This document shows positions 1 to 8,677 of a DNA stretch of 56,104 nucleotides, one piece after another. Numbering within the stretch: position 1 is the first letter of the stretch; each line of letters begins with the position of its first letter. The position numbers and the translations under genes were made by a program. Where the stretch lies: assembly GCF_000285495.1 (NCBI RefSeq), contig NZ_HE610977.1:554613-610716 (forward strand), in the 5' to 3' direction. The DNA is from Oceanobacillus massiliensis str. N'diop (GTDB lineage: Bacteria > Bacillota > Bacilli > Bacillales > Amphibacillaceae). Below the pieces are notes generated by a model. The model ran no database searches, was not told the origin of the DNA, and worked only from the letters and a program-made list of their open reading frames with translations.

Positions 1-114
1 AAGGTAATTCTTAAATTCCTCTTTTAATATTAATTCTAAGTTCTCTTTAACAAAATGAAGGACCATGGATTCGATTTGTTTAGAAAAAATATTTTCAGTT
101 ATACTAGTAGACAT
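1..114 (-). CDS. Transposase N-terminus, probably IS256 (Mutator) family, partial
   Basis: An open frame of 38 codons runs off the left edge. It starts at an ATG with an AAGGAAG Shine-Dalgarno about ten bases upstream. The peptide has a short Ser/Thr-rich beginning followed by an amphipathic helix containing FVKENLELILKEE, a pattern I associate with the N-terminus of IS256-family transposases, where a run of acidic and basic residues precedes the SRNGYY segment. The catalytic DDE residues would lie outside the window, so the family call rests on this short stretch and the candidate terminal repeat. It could also be another short protein with a similar helix. Confidence 0.5.
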   Translation of the reverse strand, partial: MSTSITENIFSKQIESMVLHFVKENLELILKEEFKNYL

Positions 115-213
115 AGGTAAGGTACTTCCTTTCTGGTTTTTGTTGTGGCTAACTAGAGGATTTACCTTACCTTTTTGTTTTATACTTCTTTACACAACAT
201 ATTGTACGTCATC
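1..213 (-). mobile_element. Left-edge fragment of an IS256-like insertion sequence
   Basis: The first 114 bases encode the start of a transposase-like protein on the minus strand. About 75 bases further out lies a candidate terminal inverted repeat at 188-213, which read on the minus strand contains TTGTGTAAAG. I recall IS256 ends finishing in a similar TTGTGTAAA, so I place the element's outer end near 213. The other end lies outside the window and no target duplication can be seen. The boundary directly touches the TTCCGCG repeat array, suggesting insertion beside or into it. The exact end is inference. Confidence 0.5.
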
Positions 214-285
214 CGCTCTTCTCGTTTATTCCGCGATTCTCACGATTATTCCGCGCTCACCCGGTTTTTTCCGCGCTGCCTCATC
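211..285. repeat. 20-bp-period TTCCGCG array, locus 1
   Basis: TTCCGCG begins at 229, 249 and 269, an exact 20-bp period, with a degenerate first unit near 211. The spacer bases between cores differ. The array fills much of the gap between the IS end and the fabF terminator. A reading frame crosses it on the plus strand but has no ribosome binding site or family resemblance. The same core with the same period recurs near 15.15 kb. Confidence 0.75.
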
Positions 286-349
286 TGCACGCTCGGTCTC
301 TAATCTAACCATGTTCACCTGCAGTCATATTCTTCAGTACCGCAATAAA

Positions 350-382
350 AAAGCTGGCCCGCAATATTTGCGGGCCAGCTTT
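350..382 (-). terminator. Rho-independent terminator of fabH-fabF
   Basis: A perfect 15-bp stem (AAAGCTGGCCCGCAA and its complement) with a three-base loop is followed on the minus strand by a T-rich run. It sits just after the fabF stop codon. Confidence 0.9.
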
Positions 383-385
383 GAT

Positions 386-1624
386 TTATTGATATTTTTT
401 AAAGACAAGTGCTACGTTATGGCCGCCGAAGCCTAGTGAGTTGCTTAGTACGATATTTACGTCTTGTCTTCTTGCTTCATTCGGTACATAATCCAGATCA
501 CAATCAGGGTCTGGTGTTTCGTAATTGGTTGTTGCCGGAATGATGCCGTCTGTGATTGATTTGATTGATATAACGGCTTCTACTCCACCTGCTGCTCCGA
601 GTAAATGTCCTGTCATTGATTTTGTTGAAGAAACGGCAAGATTTTTAACATGATCGCCGAAGACGGTTTTGATTGCTGCTGTTTCATATTTATCATTGAG
701 TGCTGTGCTTGTTCCATGAGCATTGATATAATCGACTTCTTCCGGGGAAACCCCAGCGTCTTTAAGGGCATGCTGCATGGCACGTGCCGCTCCTTCTCCA
801 TTTTCGGCAGGTGCGGTAATATGGTATGCGTCACCAGTTGAACCGTATCCGATGATTTCACCATAAATGTGTGCGTCGCGCTCCAATGCGGAATCTAATG
901 ATTCGAGAATCAGGATTCCGGAACCCTCTCCCATTACAAAACCATCCCGATTTTTATCAAATGGACGACTGGCTTTGCTTGGATCTTCATTCGTTGATAA
1001 TGCTTTTGCTGAGGAGAATCCAGCAAAGGCCATATTGGAAATCGGAGCCTCTGTTCCGCCAGCAATAATATAGTCCACGTCACCGCGCTGAACCGCTTTA
1101 TAGGCATCACCAATTGAATTGGCACCTGATGCACATGCTGTTACGGTACATGAATTTATTCCTTTTGCACCTAATTGAATCGATACTTGTCCGGCAGCCA
1201 TGTCGGGAATCATCATTGGCACAAAAAATGGACTGACCCTTTTGGGACCTTTTTCCATCAATTTGGTATGCTGTTCCTCCCATGTCTGCATGCCGCCAAT
1301 ACCAGAGCCAATCCATACTCCAACTCGATGGGCATTGCTGTCATCGATTGTTAGCTTGGCATCTTCAACTGCCATTTTAGACGCTGCTACCGCATATTGG
1401 GTAAACGGGTCCATTTTACGAGCATCCTTTTTATCCATATATGCTGTCGGATCAAAATCTTTAAGCTCTGCAGCCACTTTTGCAGGGTAATTGTCTTTCT
1501 CAACACGTGTCACAAAGTCAATTCCTGATTTTCCTGCGATGATACTTTCCCACATTGTATTTACATCATTACCAATAGGTGTTACGGCACCCAATCCAGT
1601 AATTACTACTCTTCTTTCATCCAT
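386..1624 (-). CDS. fabF: Beta-ketoacyl-ACP synthase II (FabF)
   Basis: FabF condenses malonyl-ACP with a growing acyl-ACP in the elongation cycle of type II fatty acid synthesis, in the cytoplasm. The 412-residue protein has the usual length and shows the thiolase-fold catalytic triad: Cys in TACASGAN, His in NAHGTST and His in GHLLGAAG. The opening [19 protein letters not shown] is typical. The ATG follows a GGAGGAGG Shine-Dalgarno. It lies 30 bases downstream of fabH, so the pair is an operon, as in B. subtilis fabHA-fabF, and is likely repressed by FapR through the operator upstream of fabH. A strong terminator follows the gene. Confidence 0.97.
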   Translation of the reverse strand: MDERRVVITGLGAVTPIGNDVNTMWESIIAGKSGIDFVTRVEKDNYPAKVAAELKDFDPTAYMDKKDARKMDPFTQYAVAASKMAVEDAKLTIDDSNAHRVGVWIGSGIGGMQTWEEQHTKLMEKGPKRVSPFFVPMMIPDMAAGQVSIQLGAKGINSCTVTACASGANSIGDAYKAVQRGDVDYIIAGGTEAPISNMAFAGFSSAKALSTNEDPSKASRPFDKNRDGFVMGEGSGILILESLDSALERDAHIYGEIIGYGSTGDAYHITAPAENGEGAARAMQHALKDAGVSPEEVDYINAHGTSTALNDKYETAAIKTVFGDHVKNLAVSSTKSMTGHLLGAAGGVEAVISIKSITDGIIPATTNYETPDPDCDLDYVPNEARRQDVNIVLSNSLGFGGHNVALVFKKYQ

Positions 1625-1654
1625 TTTAATTCCTCCTCCCAGTTACTCAGTGAT

Positions 1655-2593
1655 CTATCTTCCCCAGCGCATAGCAACCGCGCCCCAAGTAAGACCGCCA
1701 CCAAATCCAACCAATACAATTAAATCATTATCTTTAATTTTACCTTCTTTAACAGATTCTGACAAAGCCATAGGAATTGAAGCTGATGAATTATTTCCAT
1801 ATTTCTTTATGGTCGTTGCCATTTTATCTTCAGATATCCCAAGACGCTGACGGGCAGCCTCCATGATTCGGATATTTGCCTGATGCGGAACGAGATAATC
1901 AACATCTTCCTTGCTGTAGCCGATTTCTTCAATAACATTGACAGTTGATTGAGGCATTTGTCTGACCGCAAATTTATAAACTTCCCGGCCATTCATTACA
2001 AGCTGCCTCTCCTCATTTTGGTATAATTCCTTACCGCCTGCACCATTTGCGCCAAGTTCGAAGGATAAGATACCTTTACCCTCTGATACTTCACCAACGA
2101 CCGCTGCTCCCGCTCCATCTCCAAGCAGGACACAGGTACCTCTGTCCTCCCAGTTCGTGATTTTGGACAGCTTTTCAGCACCTACGATTAGAATTTTCTT
2201 GTATGCTCCCGTCTCAATAAACTGTTTTGCTGTGGTAAGTGCATACATGAATCCGGAACATGCGGCACTTATATCCATTGCTGCGGCCTTTGTTGCCCCA
2301 ATACGGTCCTGCAGCATACAGGATACAGATGGAAATGGTGTATCAGGAGTAACAGTCGCCACTAAAATCAAATCGATATCTGCAGCATCGACATTTGCCT
2401 CTTCCAATGCACCAAGTGAAGCGTGATAGGCCATATCCGATGTATCGATATCATCCTCTGCCAGCCTTCTTTCCTCAATACCTGTTCTCGTTCTGATCCA
2501 TTCATCATTCGTATCAACGATTTTTTCCATATCCTTATTTGTGACTACCCTTGTCGGCAAGTAGTGTCCTGTACCCAGTATTCCAACATTCAT
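1655..2593 (-). CDS. fabH: Beta-ketoacyl-ACP synthase III (FabH)
   Basis: FabH starts fatty acid synthesis by condensing an acyl-CoA primer (branched primers in bacilli) with malonyl-ACP. The catalytic Cys is in [10 protein letters not shown], the His in VPHQANIRI, and the Asn lies in the segment before SSASIPMAL; the chain ends with the expected glycine-rich [11 protein letters not shown] place the start at the ATG encoding [13 protein letters not shown] because AGGGGAG lies eight bases upstream; an upstream in-frame TTG has no such site. It is first in the fabH-fabF operon, behind a FapR box that overlaps the promoter. Confidence 0.96.
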   Translation of the reverse strand: MNVGILGTGHYLPTRVVTNKDMEKIVDTNDEWIRTRTGIEERRLAEDDIDTSDMAYHASLGALEEANVDAADIDLILVATVTPDTPFPSVSCMLQDRIGATKAAAMDISAACSGFMYALTTAKQFIETGAYKKILIVGAEKLSKITNWEDRGTCVLLGDGAGAAVVGEVSEGKGILSFELGANGAGGKELYQNEERQLVMNGREVYKFAVRQMPQSTVNVIEEIGYSKEDVDYLVPHQANIRIMEAARQRLGISEDKMATTIKKYGNNSSASIPMALSESVKEGKIKDNDLIVLVGFGGGLTWGAVAMRWGR

Positions 2594-2630
2594 ATTGTCA
2601 ACTCCCCTATATATCAATGATTAATATCAA

Positions 2631-2650
2631 TTATTATGACTTGGTACTAA
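2631..2650 (-). promoter_or_regulatory. FapR operator
   Basis: On the minus strand the site reads TTAGTACCAAGTCATAATAA, very close to the FapR consensus I recall for B. subtilis fab and pls genes. It lies between a -35 (TTTACA) and -10 (CATAAT) pair, where repressor binding would block RNA polymerase. FapR releases DNA on binding malonyl-CoA, which would couple fabH-fabF expression to precursor supply. Confidence 0.8.
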
Positions 2651-2662
2651 TTTTAATGTAAA
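2633..2662 (-). promoter_or_regulatory. Sigma-A promoter of fabH-fabF
   Basis: TTTACA and CATAAT are separated by 18 bases on the minus strand, about 40 bases upstream of the fabH start. The FapR box occupies the spacer and the -10. Confidence 0.6.
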
Positions 2663-2678
2663 TGGAATGATTAAGCAA

Positions 2679-2705
2679 GAAAAAAAGAATGGCTTCCGCT
2701 TTCTT
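2679..2705 (-). terminator. Weak terminator after med
   Basis: On the minus strand an imperfect hairpin with an AAAGAA/TTCTTT outer stem is followed by seven T residues just after the med stop codon. The inner stem is poorly paired, so efficiency is uncertain. Confidence 0.4.
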
Positions 2706-2718
2706 TGTACTTTGTTCC

Positions 2719-3675
2719 TCATTGTTCATTTGGCAAAAGATCTGTCTCAATATAAGTTTCAACATATCCTTCCATTTCTTTTTGGAATGACTCCGGAACG
2801 TCATCATTAAATCCACCAAGTGAAATAAAGTTGTCCTGGAAATCAAACGTTAAGACCGTTCCTTCCAGTTTATTTTTATTAAACATCTCAGCTGTGGATT
2901 TATAAAGCTTGTCCACATGCTGGATCGTGCTTGTAAGAACTGCGTCGGGTGCTTCATCCAGCTGATCGGAAATATAGCCGATTGCATAAAGACCATCTTC
3001 CTCTGCCATTTGGATAACCTCATTACTATAGGCATCCCCAATCGGATAAAAAATGTCCACGCCTTTCTGCTTCATCTCTTCATATATTTGCAGCGCTGTT
3101 TCAGTATCCTTCCAATCATTGACATAGTTGATTAGAATTTCCGCATCCGGATTTTGATATTTCACCCCTTCATAGAAGCCTTCAATTTCCGGCTGCCAGT
3201 TATAGGTGGCAATGATGCCGGCCAGATTGGATGTAGTCATCTTTCCTGCAACCATTCCGCCCAAAAAGCCCATCGCATGGGAGTTGAAATTCAGGCTCGT
3301 TACATTATCAGCATAACTGCCGCCATTAAAATAGACGAAATGAACGTCCGGGTACAGCTCTGCAACCTCTGTAAAGTAACTTCCATAGATACTGCTGTGG
3401 CCATAGACCAAGTTTACTCCATCCTCGACAAATTCAGCTACTGCATTGTTGATTTCCTCACTTGTCGATACGTTTTCTTTGTAATATACATCTGTATCAA
3501 ACTCTTCTCCAATTTGAAGCAGTCCATTATACCCCTTTTCGCTCCATTCCGATGCGTCTATAGATGTATCAAGCAGCATACCGACATTTTGTACTTCACC
3601 AGTTTCAAAATATGAGCAGCCCGATAATGCAATTCCTGTAATTATTATGAGGACAAAGGCAAATTTCTTTTTCAA
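2719..3675 (-). CDS. med: Med-like lipoprotein (BMP family), competence-associated
   Basis: Resembles B. subtilis Med, a basic membrane protein (BMP/PnrA-type) lipoprotein reported as a positive regulator of comK expression. The mature part has the periplasmic-binding-protein pattern of the BMP family. I choose the TTG start encoding MKKKFAFVLI because GGAGTG lies six bases upstream and it gives a compact lipoprotein signal ending in LSGC, whose Cys would be lipidated; a TTG nine codons earlier has a worse-spaced site. Position between a yjaV-like gene and fabH matches B. subtilis. The small comZ gene that follows med there is not seen. Whether Med acts on ComK here is inference. Confidence 0.85.
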   Translation of the reverse strand: MKKKFAFVLIIITGIALSGCSYFETGEVQNVGMLLDTSIDASEWSEKGYNGLLQIGEEFDTDVYYKENVSTSEEINNAVAEFVEDGVNLVYGHSSIYGSYFTEVAELYPDVHFVYFNGGSYADNVTSLNFNSHAMGFLGGMVAGKMTTSNLAGIIATYNWQPEIEGFYEGVKYQNPDAEILINYVNDWKDTETALQIYEEMKQKGVDIFYPIGDAYSNEVIQMAEEDGLYAIGYISDQLDEAPDAVLTSTIQHVDKLYKSTAEMFNKNKLEGTVLTFDFQDNFISLGGFNDDVPESFQKEMEGYVETYIETDLLPNEQ

Positions 3676-3747
3676 ATTGTACACTCCGTTCTGCTTTTTC
3701 AAATGACTGTACTTCTACTCCTTATGTGGGATAAATCCTAACTGATT

Positions 3748-4362
3748 TCAACTGTCTCGATTCCTGTTTAACCGATAATGCTCCACTATCTCTTTTATAA
3801 TATCACTATTAGGTATATTTTCCCGGAGATAGACCGTTTTATCAAGTTTTGTGCCTAAACTTCTTTTATTATGGCTGGAATAAACCTGTAAAAGGTCTGG
3901 TAAGCTTGGTCCCTTTATCCATTGGAGCAGTCCTTCTGTTAAATCCCGGACGTAAATTGCATTCTCTTTGAAGTAATCGGCAGTAAACGAAATGAATTCA
4001 TCTTTTTGGAACAAGCCTTTTTCATTCATTGGCATCCATTCGCCATAGAGTAAGGGAGTCGAGATGACCGTACAATTCGGATGGTTAGTCGATTGGACTG
4101 TCTTTTCGTCCGGATTGATCATCATAAGTTTCTCAACCCTCTGCTGAATCGGATGATGGTATGCTCCAGCTATGATGCCAAGTTCATATTCTTTATATTC
4201 TTCTGCAGCAATCAATGAAAAGAGACTGTTCCTGCCAAAAAACATACTAAGATCATCCTCACTAGGCAAGCTGATTCCATCTATCTCATAGTCGTTTTCC
4301 AATAAAGAATTTACGATATTGTAACCAACCCAATGATTACAATCAGCGACAAGTATACGCAT
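3748..4362 (-). CDS. YjaV-like protein with Rossmann/epimerase-like fold, function unknown
   Basis: About 204 residues. The N-terminus MRILVADCNHWVGYNIVNSL resembles an NAD-dependent epimerase beta-alpha-beta start, but the GxxGxxG glycines are replaced and no YxxxK catalytic pair is evident. A central STPLLYGEWMP also recalls extended SDR proteins. It may be a cofactor-free or degenerate relative. The ATG was chosen because GGGGGAGG lies ten bases upstream; an in-frame upstream start lacks a site. Its place between yjzD and med matches yjaU/yjaV of B. subtilis, which are uncharacterised. I cannot assign a reaction. Confidence 0.65.
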   Translation of the reverse strand: MRILVADCNHWVGYNIVNSLLENDYEIDGISLPSEDDLSMFFGRNSLFSLIAAEEYKEYELGIIAGAYHHPIQQRVEKLMMINPDEKTVQSTNHPNCTVISTPLLYGEWMPMNEKGLFQKDEFISFTADYFKENAIYVRDLTEGLLQWIKGPSLPDLLQVYSSHNKRSLGTKLDKTVYLRENIPNSDIIKEIVEHYRLNRNRDS

Positions 4363-4566
4363 ATTTGATTTGCCTCCCCCATAAACATTATATTTCGATG
4401 ACAAGTCTTTTTTTTGGAGTGAAATTTGATAGAATAAACGAGATGTATAGACATTGTTCCAATCACAAATTAATCATACAATCAAACGTAAAGCAGTCGA
4501 GATGTTTCATACTGATCATTTCCAAAGAACTGCTTTGGGCAAATACAAAAAGGTGAGGTGTTAGGT

Positions 4567-4743
4567 GTGCGTTACATAATGACAATTGTTTGGGCCATAT
4601 TGATTGGTGCAGCTGTTTCCTATGTACTGACTAGTATGGGCGGTGAGCCATTTGTAATGGCTGATTCATTAGTACTCTCTGCTATTTTCGCTGTGATAGC
4701 CATGATTCTTGGCGATGGAATCTTAAGACAGGAAAGTAAATAA
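4567..4743 (+). CDS. yjzD: YjzD-like small membrane protein (DUF2929)
   Basis: A 58-residue protein with two predicted membrane helices (TIVWAILIGAAVSYVLTSM and a Val/Leu/Ile-rich second helix) and a short charged tail. I use the GTG start giving MRYIMTIVW because AAGGTGAGG lies eight bases upstream and B. subtilis YjzD begins similarly; the upstream GTG overlaps the Shine-Dalgarno. The gene is divergent from the yjaV-like gene. The function of DUF2929 proteins is unknown to me. Confidence 0.8.
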   Translation: MRYIMTIVWAILIGAAVSYVLTSMGGEPFVMADSLVLSAIFAVIAMILGDGILRQESK

Positions 4744-4753
4744 GTTGAGTAAA

Positions 4754-4784
4754 ACCCTTGCCTTCCAGCAAAGTCGGCAAGGGT
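4754..4784. terminator. Terminator shared by yjzD and the facing small gene
   Basis: ACCCTTGCC and GGCAAGGGT form a nine-base perfect stem, with T-rich sequence on the plus-strand side and A-rich sequence on the other. It lies between two convergent genes and may work both ways. Confidence 0.75.
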
Positions 4785-4792
4785 ATTCCTTT

Positions 4793-5101
4793 TTAATACC
4801 AAGGTAGGATACTTAATGCAGTTAGTGCTACAAGGGGAAGTACAAACCTTCTGAACCTTCTTCTCGGTCCTCCATATCCTGGAAACCCAAAACCGGGGTA
4901 GCCGTAACCGAATAATCTGCTGTTATCATTCCCAAAGTGTGACTGTTCGTTATTTTCTATTGGAACAGCAAAATATACATACTCATCATCAAGCCCTGTA
5001 ATAATTCCGTCAAACTGCGAACCATCAGTAGTTTGTGCGAGCACATATGAATGCATATGGTTTTTGCAGAGTTCATACATATGTTTAGTATCATTATTCA
5101 T
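4793..5101 (-). CDS. Small protein with LSm/SH3-like core and Gly/Tyr/Phe-rich tail
   Basis: The 102-residue product has a hydrophilic N-terminal half with a short beta-barrel-like pattern (SQFDGIITGLDDEYVYFAVP), then a stretch rich in Gly, Tyr, Phe and Pro (FGYGYPGFGFPGYGGP), an Arg patch (RRRFRRF) and a hydrophobic C-terminus. Similar short proteins occur in spore-forming bacilli. The composition suggests a surface or coat-associated protein, but I do not know its function. The ATG follows GAGGAGG. It faces yjzD across a shared terminator. Confidence 0.75.
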   Translation of the reverse strand: MNNDTKHMYELCKNHMHSYVLAQTTDGSQFDGIITGLDDEYVYFAVPIENNEQSHFGNDNSRLFGYGYPGFGFPGYGGPRRRFRRFVLPLVALTALSILPWY

Positions 5102-5239
5102 TTTCTCAGCCTCCTCATCTTCAGCCTATTCAATGGCCTATAGGATGGTGACATGTATAGTGGATGAATTGATATTTGAGGAGCTTCTGCTGAATAGACA
5201 GAGAAAAAATGATTTCAGAAATAAGGAGAGAATAAGAAC

Positions 5240-6061
5240 ATGGATTTCATAACAAATATATGGACAATCATTCAATACTTAATCTTAGGTTTAGTACAAG
5301 GGGTTTCAGAACCGATTCCAATATCTTCAAGTGGTCACCTTGTCATCTTCAGAGAATTATTTGGAATTGAAGCTGAAGGTCTGTCCTTTGAGATATTCGT
5401 AAATTTTGCCTCACTTTTAGCTGTACTCGTGATTTACCGTGAGGATATTATACGAATTATAAAAAATGGCTGGCTTTTTGTTACAAAGAAATCCGAAGCT
5501 GCCAAAAGTGATTTCAATTTCATCATTTACCTAATCATAGCAACCATTCCAGTCGGTGTGGTCGGCGTGTTATTTGGTGACGCAATTGGTGAAGCATTAA
5601 GCAATACAAAGGTCGTTGGTGTGACATTATTAATTACTGCTGCAGCATTATGGATGATTCGAAACCTTCGGGGAAGAAAAAACGATGGCGACCTAACGAT
5701 GAAAGACGCTGTTATTGTGGGACTCGCACAGACCATAGCAGTTACACCTGGCATCAGCCGCTCAGGTGCTACCATTGTTGCTTCGATGCTGATCGGAATG
5801 AGACAGGAGACAGCATTGCGATTTGCATTCCTGCTTTATATTCCAGTAAGTCTCGGAACTACCATACTGGAAGTGCCCGATATGGTTCAAAGTCCCGATT
5901 TCCAGGCAATGCTTATCCCGCATATCGTTGCCTTTATAGCATCATTTATCGCAACATATTTCGCACTTAAATGGTTCATGAATATCATGGCAAAAGGGAA
6001 TTTAAGGTATTTCTCTTATTACTGTGTCGTTGTTGGACTGCTAGTCATCATATTCTTATAA
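5240..6061 (+). CDS. uppP: Undecaprenyl-diphosphate phosphatase (UppP/BacA)
   Basis: Recycles the lipid carrier of peptidoglycan and teichoic acid synthesis by dephosphorylating undecaprenyl diphosphate at the membrane; extra copies give bacitracin resistance in other species. The 273-residue polytopic protein carries the two signature motifs: [12 protein letters not shown] near residues 25-36, with the catalytic Glu and Ser/His, and [10 protein letters not shown] in the second half. The EPIP variant resembles B. subtilis YubB more than the EFLP type. The ATG is nine bases after AAGGAGAG. It is a single gene with its own terminator. Confidence 0.95.
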   Translation: MDFITNIWTIIQYLILGLVQGVSEPIPISSSGHLVIFRELFGIEAEGLSFEIFVNFASLLAVLVIYREDIIRIIKNGWLFVTKKSEAAKSDFNFIIYLIIATIPVGVVGVLFGDAIGEALSNTKVVGVTLLITAAALWMIRNLRGRKNDGDLTMKDAVIVGLAQTIAVTPGISRSGATIVASMLIGMRQETALRFAFLLYIPVSLGTTILEVPDMVQSPDFQAMLIPHIVAFIASFIATYFALKWFMNIMAKGNLRYFSYYCVVVGLLVIIFL

Positions 6062-6069
6062 TACGCTTG

Positions 6070-6097
6070 AAAGCTGTCCTGAAAACAGGGCAGCTTT
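6070..6097 (+). terminator. Terminator of uppP
   Basis: AAAGCTGTCCTG and CAGGGCAGCTTT pair over twelve bases with one G-T pair and an AAAA loop, followed by a T-rich tract. Confidence 0.85.
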
Positions 6098-6186
6098 ATT
6101 ATATTTTGGCGTGATTCGTGATTATAATGCAGCAGTGAAAGAACCTGTCTTTTCCATCTTGTCTAACAGGACTGCCGCTCCCCAAT

Positions 6187-6233
6187 CAAAAAAGCCTCTC
6201 CGAAAAGGATATTACCTTTTTCGGAAAAGCTTT
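6187..6233 (-). terminator. Terminator of the yitV-yitW pair
   Basis: On the minus strand a long stem (AAGC, then TCCGAAAAAGG pairing with CCTTTTCGGA, closing with GCTT) ends in six T residues. Confidence 0.8.
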
Positions 6234-6240
6234 ATATAAG

Positions 6241-6555
6241 TCAATCCGGGATTCCCAATGCAATCTTGGCGTAGCGGGACATTCTTTCTTTCCCCCACGG
6301 CGGGCTCCATACGATAATTACGTTTGTTTCTTTTACTTCCGGGATATCGGCAAGTGCATGTTTAATATCTGCTTCAATGTGAGCAGATAGCGGGCATCCC
6401 ATTGCAGTAAGGGTCATTGTTACGTCACATACCCCTTCGTCGTTCAGATCGACATCATATATTAAACCCAGGTTCACAATATCAATTCCCAGCTCAGGAT
6501 CGATAACGTTCTCAAGGGCGCCCATTAAATTTTCTTTTAATGCTTCATCCATCAT
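6241..6555 (-). CDS. yitW: MIP18/DUF59 iron-sulfur assembly protein (YitW/SufT-like)
   Basis: The 104-residue protein matches the MIP18 (PaaD/SufT) family, involved in iron-sulfur cluster maturation. Seen in sequence: NVIDPELGIDIVNLGLIYDV and the conserved Cys in TAMGCPLSAHIEADI, followed by WSPPWGKERMS. GGAGGT lies before an ATGATG pair; I use the first ATG. The gene sits downstream of a yitV-like hydrolase on the same strand with about 80 bases between, as in B. subtilis, and ends at a good terminator. Confidence 0.88.
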   Translation of the reverse strand: MMDEALKENLMGALENVIDPELGIDIVNLGLIYDVDLNDEGVCDVTMTLTAMGCPLSAHIEADIKHALADIPEVKETNVIIVWSPPWGKERMSRYAKIALGIPD

Positions 6556-6636
6556 TTTTACCTCCTTCACTTATCTACTTCTATTTAAACATAATTTTAA
6601 CTTTTATTAAATAATAAAACCCAATAGTGTGCTGAA

Positions 6637-7398
6637 TTATAAATGCTTATCGAACCAGTTAACGGTTTGCATAATAGCATATCTGCTTACTTTATGATCG
6701 CGATTTTCTTCTTTGATAAATTTGATATTTTCTTTATTTTGATAGAGCTTCACGGCCTCGTCATAAAATGTGTAGGAATGATCAAATGGAACGACAGAGT
6801 CATTCTCGCCATGCCAGAACAGCAGTGGTCGTCCATCAAGCTTTTCCGGATGGACAGACAAATCAAGTTTCTTCAGGTTACTATACAAGCCTTCAAGCAT
6901 TTCATCGGTAACAGGGAGATTCCCCATCTTCTTAAAGCTCTCGACGAGTGTTTTGGCAAATGTGGTGATCTTTGGTGAACCCATCAGAATCGCTGCCGTC
7001 TTAATCCATGGATATTTGGTCAGTGCTGCCGATGTAGTGATTCCGCCCATGCTCGTACCTGCCAAGCCGAACCGACCGTCAAGGAGCAGATTCTTATCAT
7101 CTAAATAGGACTTTATGGTTTGAAGCTCGTCCACATTCTGAAGTACAATATCCCAGAAGGAAATTTGTTTTTTTCGATTGGAAATATCCGCTTCTCTTTC
7201 CCCATGATACATGCTGTCAGGCAGCACAACCCTGTAGCCTTTTTCTGCAAGCAAGTATGCAAGCGGCAGATTCTGTTCCTTTGCGCTTGTAAAGCCATGG
7301 ATGTATACAACAACAGGCAATGCTTCATTCTGTTTGTCGGCATTTACAATCACTAAACTTGGAATAGATTGGATCATTTCTTTATATATTCCGATCAT
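6637..7398 (-). CDS. yitV: Alpha/beta hydrolase (YitV-like esterase)
   Basis: A 253-residue cytoplasmic serine hydrolase. Motifs in order: VVVYIHGFTSAKE (oxyanion-hole HG), the nucleophile elbow GTSMGGITT with Ser in GxSxG, an Asp in FWHGENDSVVPFDHS and a late His near NRDHKVSRYA. The start is the ATG giving MIGIYKEMIQ, preceded by AGGGAGA six bases upstream; the longer open frame lacks such a site. It lies between yitW and a divergent yitU, as in B. subtilis. The substrate is unknown. Confidence 0.85.
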   Translation of the reverse strand: MIGIYKEMIQSIPSLVIVNADKQNEALPVVVYIHGFTSAKEQNLPLAYLLAEKGYRVVLPDSMYHGEREADISNRKKQISFWDIVLQNVDELQTIKSYLDDKNLLLDGRFGLAGTSMGGITTSAALTKYPWIKTAAILMGSPKITTFAKTLVESFKKMGNLPVTDEMLEGLYSNLKKLDLSVHPEKLDGRPLLFWHGENDSVVPFDHSYTFYDEAVKLYQNKENIKFIKEENRDHKVSRYAIMQTVNWFDKHL

Positions 7399-7536
7399 GT
7401 GCGTCTCCCTCTTCCTAAAATGTATGATATCTTCCATTTTAAGTGCAGGCTGGCTTCCTTGCAAACAATGTAAACAATAAATTACTTTACATATACCTAA
7501 ATAATTAATAAACTATTCACATATGAGGTGAATTGC

Positions 7537-8373
7537 ATGAAAAATAAAAAACATCTAATCGCATTGGATCTTGATGGTACATTACTAACCGATAAGAAAG
7601 AAATAAGTTCACGTACAAAACAAATCATTTTAACAGCAATGGATGAAGGCCATATAGTTGTCATTGCAACCGGCAGGCCCCACCGTGCAAGCATCGATTA
7701 CTACAAACAGCTTGGACTGAACACCCCGATGGTCAATTTCAATGGGGCGTTGATTCACCATCCTAATGACCGGACCTGGGATTTCGCGATGCATACTCCC
7801 ATGCCAATCAAAACTGCGCATAGGATTATTGACGCCTGTTATGAATTGGATGTTCAAAATATCCTTGCTGAAGTTATGGACGATGTTTATCTGGATAGCT
7901 TCGATGAGGAAATTATCGATATATTTCAGCAGACACAGAATGAACCGCCATACGTCATTGGAAATATAAAGCACAATCTGAAGGAAGACCCAACCTCCGT
8001 GCTTATCCATCCAAAAGAAGAACATATCGAACAATTGAGAAACCATTTAAATGACTATCATGCCGAAATCATCGAACACCGTAAATGGGGAGCACCATGG
8101 AATATTATTGAAATCATCAAAAAAGGCATGAATAAGGCTGTAGGATTGCAAAAGATTGCTGATTATTATGATATTCCCAAGGATCGTATCATTGCCTTCG
8201 GAGACGAAGATAACGATCTGGAAATGATTGATTATGCCGGTGTCGGAGTTGCAATGGGTAATGCAATTGAAGACCTGAAAAATGTTTCCAAGCACCAGAC
8301 GCTGACAAATCAGCAGGATGGAATCGGTATTTTCCTTGAAGAATATTTGAACATTAAGGTTAAAACGATTTAA
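7537..8373 (+). CDS. yitU: HAD-superfamily phosphatase (Cof/YitU type)
   Basis: The 278-residue protein has all HAD motifs of the Cof subfamily: DLDGTLLT near the start (nucleophile and acid Asp), an ATGRP motif, a late Lys, and GDEDNDLEMI for magnesium binding. The C2B-type cap lies between motifs II and III. YitU of B. subtilis can dephosphorylate the riboflavin precursor 5-amino-6-(5-phosphoribitylamino)uracil, so that role is plausible. The ATG is used because GAGGTG is seven bases upstream; a GTG three codons earlier overlaps that site. A terminator follows. Confidence 0.9.
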   Translation: MKNKKHLIALDLDGTLLTDKKEISSRTKQIILTAMDEGHIVVIATGRPHRASIDYYKQLGLNTPMVNFNGALIHHPNDRTWDFAMHTPMPIKTAHRIIDACYELDVQNILAEVMDDVYLDSFDEEIIDIFQQTQNEPPYVIGNIKHNLKEDPTSVLIHPKEEHIEQLRNHLNDYHAEIIEHRKWGAPWNIIEIIKKGMNKAVGLQKIADYYDIPKDRIIAFGDEDNDLEMIDYAGVGVAMGNAIEDLKNVSKHQTLTNQQDGIGIFLEEYLNIKVKTI

Positions 8374-8437
8374 GCGCAGCTGGTTCCTAAACACCAATTG
8401 TTACCTGTTTTATAAAATGGAATCTATACCATACTAT

Positions 8438-8463
8438 AAGTGGACGTAAATTTACGTTCACTT
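8438..8463 (+). terminator. Terminator of yitU
   Basis: AAGTGGACGTAAA and TTTACGTTCACTT are nearly perfectly complementary and are followed by TTTTGTTTT. Confidence 0.7.
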
Positions 8464-8524
8464 TTGTTTTGCCTTTACTTCAGCATCTTTAGAGTGATTC
8501 TGTATCTTTAGGGAGGACTTCATC

Positions 8525-8677
8525 TTGGGAAAGCGAAATAAATCGAAGCGCTTTAGTCATCAAGGAGCAACTTCCGTCAAGAAACACGCAGAGGTATTCA
8601 CGTACCGTTCCACTTTAGCTGCAGAGGTCGATCGTAAACATGAAGATGATGATCATCATACCTTAGGAGGGTTTTAA
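8525..8677 (+). CDS. Small basic/acidic 50-residue protein, unknown function
   Basis: A short gene with a clear GGGAGG Shine-Dalgarno eight bases before a TTG start. The product is strongly basic in its first half (KRNKSKRF) and acidic/histidine-rich near the end (HEDDDHH). It has no membrane segment or signal peptide. Its stop codon directly abuts the TTG of the next gene, and its last codons hold that gene's AGGAGG, so the two are translationally coupled. It resembles in size and charge the small spore-associated proteins of bacilli, but I do not recognise a family. Confidence 0.7.
   Translation: MGKRNKSKRFSHQGATSVKKHAEVFTYRSTLAAEVDRKHEDDDHHTLGGF

Noticed and set aside
65-436. 123-residue plus-strand ORF at the left edge
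   Set aside because: It crosses the IS end, the repeat array and the fabF terminator, with no ribosome site.
2634-2846. comZ homologue after med
   Set aside because: The reading frame in the right place overlaps the end of med out of frame and its product does not resemble ComZ.
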